From: Flavisericum labens
Lineage (GTDB): Bacteria; Bacteroidota; Bacteroidia; Flavobacteriales; Flavobacteriaceae
Direction: 5' to 3'
NCBI RefSeq assembly: GCF_045446075.1
Contig: NZ_JBJJBQ010000001.1
Coordinates: forward strand, 310,001-374,000
DNA: 64,000 bases
Shown here: piece after piece, positions 54,739 through 63,973 of the stretch
How positions within the stretch are numbered: the stretch's first letter is position 1
Layout: the number at the start of each line of letters is the position of its first letter
Notes under the pieces: generated by a model
Database searches by the model: none
What the model saw: the letters and a program-made list of their open reading frames with translations, nothing else
Told to the model about the DNA's origin: nothing
Position numbers and translations under genes: made by a program

Positions 54739-55263
54739 ATGGATGGGTTAGCTAAAATAGCTTTTGGTGGTGGTTGCCATTGGTGTACTGAGGCGGTTTT
54801 TCAGTCGCTGAAAGGTGTTAAGAAAGTTGAGCAAGGCTACGTGGCTTCAACAGGAAAAGAATCTACGTTATCTGAAGCTGTCATCGTTCACTTTAATCTG
54901 AATGAAATTCCATTAAAACCCCTCATCGAAGTTCATTTACATACGCACAAGAGCACTTCAAATCATTCCATGAGAAGTAAATACCGGTCTGCTATTTATT
55001 CATTTTCTAAAGAACAAGCTAATGAATCAATGCTGATTTTGGATGAGTTAAATAGCCAATTTGACCATAAACTAATAACGCGAGTGCTTCCGTTTGGTTA
55101 TTTTAAGGTATCAAGAACGCAAATCCAAAATTACTATTACAGGAATCCCGAAAAGCCATTTTGTAGAAATTTTATCAATCCAAAACTTCAGTTTTTGCTG
55201 AGTGAGTATTCTGGTTTAATTGACCATAATCAATTAGCACACTTAAAAAAAGCCGAAAAATAG
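54739..55263 (+). CDS. Divergent MsrA-like protein
   Basis: MsrA-family protein of 174 aa, 2 bp after selO. The active-site loop is GGGCHWCTEAVF, keeping the catalytic Cys (residue 13) but with His for the near-invariant Phe. The region HDPTTLNRQGGDHGTQYRS of MsrA is here HKSTSNHSMRSKYRS, shortened and altered. The end (YYYRNPEKPFCRNFINPKL) resembles the MsrA tail with another Cys. It may reduce a different substrate or have low activity; the operon context still points to sulfoxide repair. Confidence 0.85.
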   Translation: MDGLAKIAFGGGCHWCTEAVFQSLKGVKKVEQGYVASTGKESTLSEAVIVHFNLNEIPLKPLIEVHLHTHKSTSNHSMRSKYRSAIYSFSKEQANESMLILDELNSQFDHKLITRVLPFGYFKVSRTQIQNYYYRNPEKPFCRNFINPKLQFLLSEYSGLIDHNQLAHLKKAEK

Positions 55264-55360
55264 TCGTCAACCTATGTTAAAGTATAAAAGTTTAGTAATT
55301 GCCATTTCTTTTGAAGTACTTATTTAAGTAAATGCAATATCTTTAGGTTATCGGATTCTT

Positions 55361-55368
55361 TAATTTTG
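55361..55368 (+). promoter_or_regulatory. Candidate -7 box for the phosphoesterase-BamA gene
   Basis: TAATTTTG fits TAnnTTTG, 18 bp before the ATG at 55387. Its TTG is the first potential start of the open frame, which argues that the ATG is the true start. Confidence 0.5.
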
Positions 55369-55386
55369 GACTTAGATAATATAAAA

Positions 55387-58300
55387 ATGAAAATAATTAA
55401 ATACATTTCGATTTCTTCAATATTGATAATTCTGAGTGCTTGTGCTACTTACAAACCTCAATATTCTAATGAAAACCATACCGATGTCACTTTTCCAAAT
55501 AATGAAATAGACCAGACGTTTTATTTAATTGGTGATGCCGGAGTGTCGCCAGTGGGTGGTATGTCTAAAGCCTTAATGGCATTCAGCAAACATTTGGAAG
55601 GGAAGGATACAAAAAACAGTTATACCGTCTTTTTGGGAGACAATATCTACCCAGCTGGTTTGCCTAAAAAGGATGATAAACGTCGTTTTTCAGCTGAAAA
55701 TACATTAAATGCACAAATTAAGGCGGTTAAAAATTTTAGAGGAGAAGTGCTATTTATACCAGGAAATCACGATTGGTATTCCAATGGTGTAAAAGGATTA
55801 AAAAGACAAGAGAAATTTATTGAAGATGCACTGGGTAAGAATACGTTTCAGCCAGAAAATGGATGTCCGTTAGAGAGTATTGATATTGGCGAAACCATTC
55901 AGCTTATAATCATTGATACCCAATGGTATTTGGAAAACTGGAACAGGCATCCTACAGTAAACGATGAATGCGATATAAAAACTAGAGAAAGGTTTTTGCT
56001 AGAAGTTGAAAGTGAATTAAAAAAGGCCCAAAACAAAACTATTGTATTTGCTATGCATCACCCCATGTACACAAACGGCACGCATGGTGGTAGGTATGCT
56101 TTTAGAAAACATTTATACCCATTGCAGAAAAAAATCCCGATGCCAGGCTTGGCCTCACTGGTCACACAAATAAGAACGCAAGGTGGCGTGTCCATTCAGG
56201 ATAGATACAACGAACGGTATCAAGAACTGATGAACCGATTGGAAACCATGGCAATGGGGGTAGAGAATCTTGTGTTCGTATCAGGCCATGAACACACGTT
56301 GCAATACATTGAACAGGAGGGCGTCAAGCAGATTGTGTCTGGCTCTGGTGCTAAAGAATCTTCTGCTGATTTGAATACAAATGGTTTGTTTACTTATGGC
56401 AGACAAGGGTTTGCTGAACTTTCAGTTTTTAAGGATGGCAGTAGTTGGGTTCGGTATTTTGGAGAAGAAAATGGAAATCCTAAACTGTTGTTTACAAAAG
56501 AGATTTGGCCTCCTGCAAAAACGTATGATGTTTCAAAACTTCCGGATACTTTTCCCGAAGCTGTTGAGGTTTCCATATATTCAAAAGAAGAGACCGATGT
56601 TACAGGTTTTTTTGAATCGGTTTGGGGTATCCGTTATCGCGATGTTTACAGTACCAAAATAAAAGCAAGAGTGGCTACTCTAGATACCCTTTATGGTGGT
56701 TTGGAAGTGGTGAGAAAAGGAGGAGGGCACCAAACGCGCTCATTGCGTTTAAAAACAAAAGATGGAAAAGAGTTGAATATGCGAGCACTTAGAAAAAGCG
56801 CAACCCAATACTTGCAAACAGTCCTTTTTAAAGATACTTATATTCAAGATCAATTTGAGAAAACAGCCGTTGAGGAACTTATTCTCGATTTTTATACCGC
56901 CGCACATCCTTATGCATTTTTGGTAGTTCCAAATCTATCTGATGCAGCAGAAATTTATCATACCAACCCAAGGTTGTATTTTATACCTAAACACAAACAT
57001 TTAGGTAAGTTTAACGAGGAATATGGTGGAGAGCTTTATTTGATTGAAGAGCGTCCGGAAGAAAACTATTCTAACGAAAAAAACTTTGGTTATGCTGATG
57101 ATATTGAAAGCACTTACGATATCATCGAAAAAATAAGAGAAGACGAAGAGCATAAAATAGATGAAAATGCCTTTATAAGAGCACGTTTGTTCGATATGCT
57201 ATTAGGAGATTGGGACAGGCACCAAGATCAATGGCGTTGGGCGCAATTTGATAAAGAGAACGGCGATCATTACTATAGGCCAATACCAAGGGACAGAGAT
57301 CAAGTATTTTCGAGTTTTGACGGGGCATTACTCGATATTATGCGCAATATTTTGGGCTCTACGCAACAATTGCAAGTTTATGATGAAGAACTAAAAAATA
57401 TTAAGTGGATGAATAGTGCGGGAATAAAATTAGATCGCGTACTTATTCAGAATGCAGGGCTAGAAACATGGCTTAATCATGCCAAATTTATTCAGGAACA
57501 TGTGACAGACGAAGTAATTGAACAAGCATTTTTAAAGGTGCCAAAGGCAGTCCAGGATAAAACTTTGTCAGATATCAAGAAAAAACTTAAAGGTAGGCGA
57601 AGCAACCTTCAAGATATCGCAGCACGCTATTATAATGAACTGAATGCTTTGGTTATTTTAACTGGAACGGATAAAGACGATTACATTGAAGTAACCCGTA
57701 TTGGCGATAACGAAACCCACGTGAAGATTTCGAGAATTATAGATGGTAAAAAAGATAAGGTTGTAGTAGATAGAACTTTAAATAAAGACGTCACCAAAGA
57801 ACTTTGGGTGTATGGTTTAGATGATAAAGATATTTTTGAAGTTACGGGAAAGGCCAATAATTTAATTTTCACAAGATTGATTGGAGGACAAGAAAACGAC
57901 ACTTACATCATTAAGAATGGACGACGCGTTAAGGTATATGACCATGAAAGCAAGAAAAACACTATAAAGGAAAGCAATGGGGCAACCATTAGGCTTACAG
58001 ATATTTACAAGTTAAATCTATTTGATTTTAATAAAAATATTACCAAAACAAGCTTATTAACACCAGCAATAGGGTTTAATCCAGATGATGGGTTTTTGTT
58101 AGGGGTATCTTACTCTATAACTACTAAAGGGTTTCAGCGTAATCCATTCTCCCAACAACACCGGTTTAAGGGCGGGTATTATTTTGCTACAAGCGGATTT
58201 TCATTGAATTATGATGGTGAGTTTGCTAATATTATGAACGATTGGAATTTACATATAGGTGGTCTTTTTACTTCTGAAAACTTCACCAATAATTTCTTTG

Positions 58301-59091
58301 GCTATGGCAACGAAACCCAAAATAATGATGATGAACTCGATTTAGATTATAATCGTGTAAAAACAAGTATTTATGCCGTTAAAGCCGGGATTCTGAAAAA
58401 AGGAAGTTTTGGTAGCGATTATGGTGTTAGGGCTATTTTGGAGGGTATTGAAATAGAAGAAACCGAAAATCGATTTATTGCTGACTTTATACCCATAAGT
58501 AATAAAGAATTTTATAAACGTCGGTATTTTGGAGGTCTGGAAGCTCAATTTAATTACGAGAGTTTTGATGATAAAATAAACCCTAAAAAAGGTATGGTAT
58601 TTAATCTTCAAATTGGAGGTAAAACAGAGTTTCAAGAAACTAAAAACACTTACGGCTATCTTAATTCTAATTTAGGATTTTATAACTCTCTAACAACAAA
58701 TAAAAAGCTTGTTTTAAAAACCGATGTGCGTTCACAGTTTCGTATTGGAGACGATTTAGTGTTCTATCAAGCCGCAAATATTGGAGGTAAAAATGGCTTA
58801 AGAGGATATCGAACCGAGCGTTTTACAGGTAAAAACTCTTTTGTTGGTAGTGCTGATTTACGATATAGTTTTCCATCGTTTAAAACGAGAACGTTACCAT
58901 TTCAAATTGGTGTTTTTGGAGGAGCCGATGTGGGGCGTGTTTGGTTAAAAGATGATTTTTCAGATAAATGGCATAACGATTACGGCGGCGGTTTTTGGAT
59001 AACCGCAGCCGAGAGTTTATCGGGTACATTTAACCTTTTTAATAGTAACGAGGGATTACGGTTTTCGTTTGGATTTGGATTAAACTTTTAA
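55387..59091 (+). CDS. Lipoprotein with metallophosphoesterase, kinase-like and BamA-type barrel domains
   Basis: Envelope protein of 1234 aa from ATG 55387. Signal with lipobox LSAC (Cys19). Residues about 44-330 are a calcineurin-like phosphoesterase with all five motifs: GDAG (49-52), GDNIYP (84-89), GNHDW (126-130), MHHPM with His224-225 and GHEHT with His301 and His303. Residues about 430-720 resemble an atypical kinase fold: GGGHQTRSLRL, MRALRKSA (465 on), GDWDRHQDQWRW (Asp608, Asp610) and PIPRDRDQVF (Asp636, Asp638). These recall the Asp-Arg-His and DxD catalytic patterns of CotH/FAM20-type kinases. Residues about 870-1234 form an Omp85/BamA-like barrel (GLRGYRTERFTG). The phosphatase and barrel calls are firm; the kinase call is my inference. 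The end overlaps the next convergent gene by 12 bp. Confidence 0.85.
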   Translation: MKIIKYISISSILIILSACATYKPQYSNENHTDVTFPNNEIDQTFYLIGDAGVSPVGGMSKALMAFSKHLEGKDTKNSYTVFLGDNIYPAGLPKKDDKRRFSAENTLNAQIKAVKNFRGEVLFIPGNHDWYSNGVKGLKRQEKFIEDALGKNTFQPENGCPLESIDIGETIQLIIIDTQWYLENWNRHPTVNDECDIKTRERFLLEVESELKKAQNKTIVFAMHHPMYTNGTHGGRYAFRKHLYPLQKKIPMPGLASLVTQIRTQGGVSIQDRYNERYQELMNRLETMAMGVENLVFVSGHEHTLQYIEQEGVKQIVSGSGAKESSADLNTNGLFTYGRQGFAELSVFKDGSSWVRYFGEENGNPKLLFTKEIWPPAKTYDVSKLPDTFPEAVEVSIYSKEETDVTGFFESVWGIRYRDVYSTKIKARVATLDTLYGGLEVVRKGGGHQTRSLRLKTKDGKELNMRALRKSATQYLQTVLFKDTYIQDQFEKTAVEELILDFYTAAHPYAFLVVPNLSDAAEIYHTNPRLYFIPKHKHLGKFNEEYGGELYLIEERPEENYSNEKNFGYADDIESTYDIIEKIREDEEHKIDENAFIRARLFDMLLGDWDRHQDQWRWAQFDKENGDHYYRPIPRDRDQVFSSFDGALLDIMRNILGSTQQLQVYDEELKNIKWMNSAGIKLDRVLIQNAGLETWLNHAKFIQEHVTDEVIEQAFLKVPKAVQDKTLSDIKKKLKGRRSNLQDIAARYYNELNALVILTGTDKDDYIEVTRIGDNETHVKISRIIDGKKDKVVVDRTLNKDVTKELWVYGLDDKDIFEVTGKANNLIFTRLIGGQENDTYIIKNGRRVKVYDHESKKNTIKESNGATIRLTDIYKLNLFDFNKNITKTSLLTPAIGFNPDDGFLLGVSYSITTKGFQRNPFSQQHRFKGGYYFATSGFSLNYDGEFANIMNDWNLHIGGLFTSENFTNNFFGYGNETQNNDDELDLDYNRVKTSIYAVKAGILKKGSFGSDYGVRAILEGIEIEETENRFIADFIPISNKEFYKRRYFGGLEAQFNYESFDDKINPKKGMVFNLQIGGKTEFQETKNTYGYLNSNLGFYNSLTTNKKLVLKTDVRSQFRIGDDLVFYQAANIGGKNGLRGYRTERFTGKNSFVGSADLRYSFPSFKTRTLPFQIGVFGGADVGRVWLKDDFSDKWHNDYGGGFWITAAESLSGTFNLFNSNEGLRFSFGFGLNF

Positions 59092-59886
59092 ATTAAAAGT
59101 ATATAAATTACCACCTTCACTTTTATTTTTTTCATCGGTTATATAAACGGTATTGGTGTTTTTAAAACAAACACCTTCTTTTTGTGAATCGTGCTCAAAC
59201 TTGAGTTCTTCAATCGTACCCTTAAAAAACGAATCAGGTTCGAAATCTGTTATTTTCCAGAGCTTATCATGGTTTAAAAGTACAATAGTACTGTCATCAT
59301 GGCTAATATCGGCAGAGGTGATTTTGTGGTGTTTCCCATCTAAATTAAAATCAGTAACCAATTCAGCGGTGTGTTTTCCAATGGCATTGGGTACTTTCAA
59401 TAGAATACTGGATTTGTTTTCTTTGCTGAAAATGTAGAAGAAATTTTCCAAAATAAAAAAGGCCTCAAAATCCTCGGGTTTCACATCTTTTGGTAAAGTA
59501 AAATGTATGCTTTCGGCAGTAGTTACATCCTTTTCAAAATTTGATACTTTATAAATGGTAAAGTGCTCTCTGTTTTTACTGTTATTGCCAAAATCACCAA
59601 TATAAAGGTTGCCATTGTTGTCTGAAGTTAAGTCTTCCCAATCGATATTTTTAGCGTTTTTAATCTCAATATTTTTTATCAAATCCCCCTGTTCATTAAA
59701 GCCATAAATGTTGTTTTTGTTTCCAGCGTCTTCAATAGTCCAAAGCAAATCAGAATTCGTTATGGTTTCAACGGCAGATGCCTCTTTTAGGTTACTAGGT
59801 AAATCTGCAATCACATTTAGTTTTCCTGTGTTGCAAGAAGTGAACAAGAATACAAGAGACCATATTTTTGAAATTTGATATATCAT
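59080..59886 (-). CDS. SdiA-regulated-like or esterase-like propeller lipoprotein
   Basis: Lipoprotein of 268 aa from ATG at 59886 (MIYQISKIWS), with lipobox FTSC. The open frame starts further up at 59913, but the second ATG gives a normal lipoprotein signal. Repeating beta segments suggest a propeller (ASAVETITNSDLLWTIEDAG; NGNLYIGDFGNNSKNREHF; KEGVCFKNTNTVYITDEK), as in SdiA-regulated and phytase-like esterase families. Catalytic residues cannot be assigned. It converges on the phosphoesterase-BamA gene with a 12-bp overlap. Confidence 0.72.
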   Translation of the reverse strand: MIYQISKIWSLVFLFTSCNTGKLNVIADLPSNLKEASAVETITNSDLLWTIEDAGNKNNIYGFNEQGDLIKNIEIKNAKNIDWEDLTSDNNGNLYIGDFGNNSKNREHFTIYKVSNFEKDVTTAESIHFTLPKDVKPEDFEAFFILENFFYIFSKENKSSILLKVPNAIGKHTAELVTDFNLDGKHHKITSADISHDDSTIVLLNHDKLWKITDFEPDSFFKGTIEELKFEHDSQKEGVCFKNTNTVYITDEKNKSEGGNLYTFNLKV

Positions 59887-60018
59887 GTATTTTAATTTAA
59901 AACCAAAATACACACTTTGTTATGCAATGGAAAATTAAAAATCTTAAACTATTCGTAAAAGATGCTTAAAAAGCTTCCATAATTTAATAGATTTATGGTA
60001 TTAAAATCAAAAATTAAA

Positions 60019-60888
60019 ATGACCACAGTTGATGATCTGTTAGATTTACTCACCTTAGAGAAAGTTACGGAAAGTGAGTTTACTGGTGAAAGCAAAACCA
60101 TTGGGAGTCCTATTGTTTTTGGTGGACAGGTACTGGCGCAAGCGGTTCATGCAGCTAGCAGAACCATAACCAATGGGCGAATATTGCACTCCATGCACGC
60201 CTATTTTTTAGAACCTGGCGATTTAAAGCAACGTATTACTTATAACGTAAGTAAAGTGAGGGATGGAGGTAGTTTTTCTGTTAGGCGTGTTACGGCACAC
60301 CAAAAAGATTCTACGATTTTTATATTGTCGGCGTCGTTTCATAAAAAAGAAGAAGGTTATAACCACCAGATTGATATGAAAGAAGGTTTAAAACAGCCCG
60401 AAGATTTATTGAGTTGGACTGATATTTTGCATCAATATGGTGATTTTTTGCCCAAAAGCTTAAAGGCCTTTTTTGAGATTGAGCGTCCCATTGATTTTAA
60501 GCCAACTTACATACCAAACCCCATGGAGCCAAAAGATTTACCACCATATACAGATGTTTGGTTTAAATTAAAAGGTGACGTAAGTGGTTTGGATTTAGAA
60601 AAACAGCAACAGATTTTAACCTACATTTCCGATTATAATATTTTGGTTTCAGCGCTTAATCCGCATGCCAGTAAAGCGCACTGGGGTAATACCCAAACTG
60701 CTAGTTTAGACCATTCTATGTGGTATTTTAGAGATTTTGAGTTTAATGACTGGTTGCTGTTCTCAATGGAATCGCCAAGCACATCAAACGCGCGAGGTTT
60801 CGCTAGGGGAAACATTTTTACAAGAGAAGGAAAACTTATAGCTTCTGTAGCACAAGAGGGACTAATGCGACCAATAAAAAATAATTAA
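60019..60888 (+). CDS. tesB: Acyl-CoA thioesterase II (TesB family)
   Basis: Cytoplasmic double hot-dog thioesterase hydrolysing acyl-CoA, 289 aa from ATG 60019 (MTTVDDLLDLLTLEKV), the usual family start. An ATG at 59995 adds eight residues and cannot be excluded. Segments typical of TesB: IVFGGQVLAQAVHAASRT, HSMHAYFLEPGDLKQRI, ARGFARGNIFTREGKLIASV and QEGLMR. It overlaps the next gene by 1 bp. Confidence 0.93.
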   Translation: MTTVDDLLDLLTLEKVTESEFTGESKTIGSPIVFGGQVLAQAVHAASRTITNGRILHSMHAYFLEPGDLKQRITYNVSKVRDGGSFSVRRVTAHQKDSTIFILSASFHKKEEGYNHQIDMKEGLKQPEDLLSWTDILHQYGDFLPKSLKAFFEIERPIDFKPTYIPNPMEPKDLPPYTDVWFKLKGDVSGLDLEKQQQILTYISDYNILVSALNPHASKAHWGNTQTASLDHSMWYFRDFEFNDWLLFSMESPSTSNARGFARGNIFTREGKLIASVAQEGLMRPIKNN

Positions 60889-61577
60889 TGACCAAAAAAT
60901 GTATAAAAATGGGACATAGAGGTGCATTGGCATATATTGCAGAAAATACCATTCCATCCATTGAAAAAGCATTAAGTTTTAATATAGATGGTATTGAAGT
61001 TGACGTACACCTATGCGCTACTGGCGAATTGGTCGTTTTTCACGATTTTACTCTAGATAGGGTAACCAACGGAAAGGGTGAACTTAAAAAGCATTCGCTT
61101 TCCGAATTAAAGCAATTGAAGGTTAAAGAGGAATATAAAATACCAACGTTACAGGAAGTCTTAAATGTTATAGATAAAAAATGCCTTTTGAATATTGAGC
61201 TAAAAGGAAGGGGTACGGCAGCTAAAACTTGTGAGGTTATAGAAACTTACGTTAACGAAAAAGGGTGGAGATATAGTGATTTTATTGTGTCCAGTTTCCA
61301 ACATCATGAACTCGAAGATGTTTATAACATCAACAAGCAAATACCGTTAGCGGTTTTGACCAAGGCTAGTGTAGCCGAGGCCATTGAGTTTGCTGAAACC
61401 ATAAACACTAAAATCATACATCCTAATTTTGCTTTGTTAACTAGAGGAAATGTTAAAATTGCTCAGCAAAGTGGCTATAAAGTAAATACGTGGACGGTTA
61501 ATGACCCAGATACCATTGCACGAATGAAAGACTATGGCGTTGATGGTATTATTTCAGATTTCCCAGATAGATTATGA
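60888..61577 (+). CDS. Glycerophosphodiester phosphodiesterase family protein
   Basis: TIM-barrel phosphodiesterase of 229 aa that cleaves glycerophosphodiesters. Active-site patterns are GHRGALAYIAENT (His10, Arg11, Glu19), GIEVDVHLCATGELVVFHD (metal-binding Glu and Asp, catalytic His) and NIELKG. No signal peptide, so cytoplasmic like UgpQ. Overlaps tesB by 1 bp and the next gene by 4 bp, so the three form a coupled operon. Confidence 0.93.
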   Translation: MTKKCIKMGHRGALAYIAENTIPSIEKALSFNIDGIEVDVHLCATGELVVFHDFTLDRVTNGKGELKKHSLSELKQLKVKEEYKIPTLQEVLNVIDKKCLLNIELKGRGTAAKTCEVIETYVNEKGWRYSDFIVSSFQHHELEDVYNINKQIPLAVLTKASVAEAIEFAETINTKIIHPNFALLTRGNVKIAQQSGYKVNTWTVNDPDTIARMKDYGVDGIISDFPDRL

Positions 61578-62788
61578 TTAAAAAAGACATCGTGATAATT
61601 GGTGGTGGTGCAGCAGGATTTTTTGCAGCAATAAATATAGCCGAGCAAAATCCTAATTTAAAAGTGGTCATTTTAGAACGTGGAAAAGAGGTTTTAACCA
61701 AAGTGAAAGTGTCTGGTGGTGGCCGATGCAATGTAACGCATGCCGAATTTATTCCGCAGGAACTAGTTCAAAATTATCCGCGTGGAGAAAAGGAATTGTT
61801 AGGGCCTTTCCATCAATTTATGACCGGAGACACCATTGAATGGTTTGAAAAACGAGGCGTAGAATTAAAAATTGAAGATGATGGCAGGATGTTTCCAGTT
61901 TCAAATTCTTCACAAACCATCATCGATTGTTTTTTAAATGAGGCTGAAAAATATCGAGTTGAGTTATACTACAACCACTCGGTAAAATCTATATCAAAAA
62001 AAAATAATGTTTTTCAAATTGAAACCATTCAAGGGAGTTTTTCCGCAGAAAAAATTTTAGTCGCTACAGGTAGCAATTCAAAAATGTGGAAGCTTTTAGA
62101 GGCTTTTGGGCATACCATTTCGCCAGCTGTACCTTCGCTTTTTACCTTTAATATAGAAGACCACCGCATTATAGATATCCCTGGGGTGGTGGCACAAAAC
62201 GTTGAGGTTAAGGTTTTGGATGCTAGCCTTTGGAGCGAAGGGCCACTGCTCATTACGCATTGGGGAATGAGTGCGCCTTCCATTTTGAAGCTTTCGGCAT
62301 TCGGTGCTTTAGAATTGGCCAAACGTGATTATAAATTTCAAATTGAAATTAATTTCATAAGGCAATCTTTTGACAACTGTCTAGCGATTTTAAAAACGAG
62401 AAAACAAGAATTGACCAAAAAAACGGTATATAAATCCACGCAATTTGATTTGCCGAAACGACTTTGGCATCAATTGGTTTTGGCATCAAGTATAAAAGCT
62501 GAAGCTCGTTGGGCAGACTTAAACAAAGGCCAACTAGAAGATTTGGCTAATCAACTTACTGCCGCCATTTTTGATGTAAACGGAAAAAGCACGTTTAAGG
62601 AAGAATTTGTAACCGCCGGAGGCGTAAATCTAAAAGAGGTAAACTTTAAAACCTTCGAAAGTAAAATAGTTAGAAACCTTTATTTTGCTGGTGAAGTTTT
62701 AAATATTGATGCTGTAACAGGTGGATTCAATTTTCAAAATGCATGGACAGGGGCTTATATTGCTGCTCAAAGTATGGCATTATCATAG
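61574..62788 (+). CDS. HI0933-like NAD(P)/FAD-dependent flavoprotein
   Basis: Flavoprotein of 404 aa in the HI0933/BaiN family. Residues 8-19 form the dinucleotide motif IGGGAAGFFAAI. The segment VKVSGGGRCNVTHAEF is the family hallmark, and the C-terminus has FVTAGGVNLKEVNFKT and VLNIDAVTGGFNFQNAWTG. Substrate unknown; relatives reduce a range of compounds. Overlaps the phosphodiesterase gene by 4 bp. Confidence 0.92.
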   Translation: MIKKDIVIIGGGAAGFFAAINIAEQNPNLKVVILERGKEVLTKVKVSGGGRCNVTHAEFIPQELVQNYPRGEKELLGPFHQFMTGDTIEWFEKRGVELKIEDDGRMFPVSNSSQTIIDCFLNEAEKYRVELYYNHSVKSISKKNNVFQIETIQGSFSAEKILVATGSNSKMWKLLEAFGHTISPAVPSLFTFNIEDHRIIDIPGVVAQNVEVKVLDASLWSEGPLLITHWGMSAPSILKLSAFGALELAKRDYKFQIEINFIRQSFDNCLAILKTRKQELTKKTVYKSTQFDLPKRLWHQLVLASSIKAEARWADLNKGQLEDLANQLTAAIFDVNGKSTFKEEFVTAGGVNLKEVNFKTFESKIVRNLYFAGEVLNIDAVTGGFNFQNAWTGAYIAAQSMALS

Positions 62789-62817
62789 TTTAAATGAGAA
62801 AAACCGTTGGGATTTTC

Positions 62818-62825
62818 TATTTTTG
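62818..62825 (+). promoter_or_regulatory. Candidate -7 box for mvaD
   Basis: TATTTTTG fits TAnnTTTG, 27 bp before the mvaD ATG. No -33 box at standard spacing. Confidence 0.45.
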
Positions 62826-62852
62826 CCAAAATTGGCCCGTTAAAAGAAAAAC

Positions 62853-63938
62853 ATGGTAGAACGCGATTTTATTCCGAAGTCTTATTCCAAAAGTATGGAA
62901 TCTGGAGTTTTTACATGGTCGTCACCAAGTAATATTGCTTTGGTAAAATATTGGGGCAAAAAGAAAAACCAAATTCCAGAAAATCCATCCATAAGTTTTA
63001 CTCTAAATAACTGTAAAACAATTACAAAACTGAGTTTTTCGAAAAAAGAAAACAAAAATAATTTTTCGTTTGATGTGTTTTTAGATGGTGATAAAAAAGA
63101 TGATTTTAAACCTAAAATCGAAACTTTTTTTGAACGGGTTGAAGCTTATTTGCCTTTTTTAAAAGATTTTTATTTTAAAATTGAAACAGAAAACAGCTTT
63201 CCGCATAGTTCTGGAATTGCGTCTTCAGCTTCAGGGATGAGCGCATTGGCTTTGTGTTTAATGAGTATTGAAAATGAGTTGGTTGGAGGAGATATTTCAG
63301 ATGCTTTTTTTATTCAAAAAGCATCGTTTTTAGCACGATTGGGCTCGGGAAGCGCATGCCGAAGTATTGAAGGCGATTTGGTAATTTGGGGCGAACACGA
63401 CTCGGTTGAAGGAAGCAGTGATTTATTCGGGGTAAAATACCCTTACAAAGTCCACGAAAATTTTAAAAATTACCAAGACACTATTTTATTGGTTGACAAA
63501 GGAGAAAAGCAAGTGAGCAGTACAGTAGGGCATAACTTAATGCATGGTCACCCATTTGCTGAAGAGCGGTTTAAACAAGCCAAAAAGAGTATTTCAGAAG
63601 TAAAAAATATTCTAAAAACAGGAGATTTAGATGCGTTTATGGCCTTGGTGGAAAGTGAGGCCTTAACCTTGCATGCCATGATGATGACCAGCGTGCCTTA
63701 TTTTATTTTAATGAAACCCAATACTTTGGAAATTATTAACAAAATATGGACTTTCAGAGAAAAGATGGACTCTAAGGTTTGCTTTACCTTAGATGCAGGG
63801 GCTAACGTACATGTGTTGTATCCCGAAAACGAAAGCGAAAATGTTTTGAAATTCATTAAGAATGAATTAGTTGCGTATTGCCAAAATGGTCATTATATTT
63901 GTGATGTTGTTGGTTTAGGCGCCAAAAACATTTTATAA
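62853..63938 (+). CDS. mvaD: Diphosphomevalonate decarboxylase
   Basis: GHMP-family enzyme that decarboxylates mevalonate diphosphate to isopentenyl diphosphate, the last step of the mevalonate pathway used by Flavobacteriia. The 361-aa protein has the hallmark SPSNIALVKYWGK near residues 24-36, the phosphate-binding loop HSSGIASSASGMSALALC, RLGSGSACRSIEGDLVIWG and the C-terminal TLDAGANVHVLYP. Start ATG 62853. Other pathway genes probably follow beyond the window, as a further -7 box is seen downstream. Confidence 0.95.
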   Translation: MVERDFIPKSYSKSMESGVFTWSSPSNIALVKYWGKKKNQIPENPSISFTLNNCKTITKLSFSKKENKNNFSFDVFLDGDKKDDFKPKIETFFERVEAYLPFLKDFYFKIETENSFPHSSGIASSASGMSALALCLMSIENELVGGDISDAFFIQKASFLARLGSGSACRSIEGDLVIWGEHDSVEGSSDLFGVKYPYKVHENFKNYQDTILLVDKGEKQVSSTVGHNLMHGHPFAEERFKQAKKSISEVKNILKTGDLDAFMALVESEALTLHAMMMTSVPYFILMKPNTLEIINKIWTFREKMDSKVCFTLDAGANVHVLYPENESENVLKFIKNELVAYCQNGHYICDVVGLGAKNIL

Positions 63939-63965
63939 AATTTATTTTTTTGTTTAAAAAAACTG

Positions 63966-63973
63966 TATATTTG
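63966..63973 (+). promoter_or_regulatory. Candidate -7 box for a gene beyond the window
   Basis: TATATTTG fits TAnnTTTG and lies 28 bp after the mvaD stop, pointing right. The downstream gene is outside the window. Confidence 0.4.
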
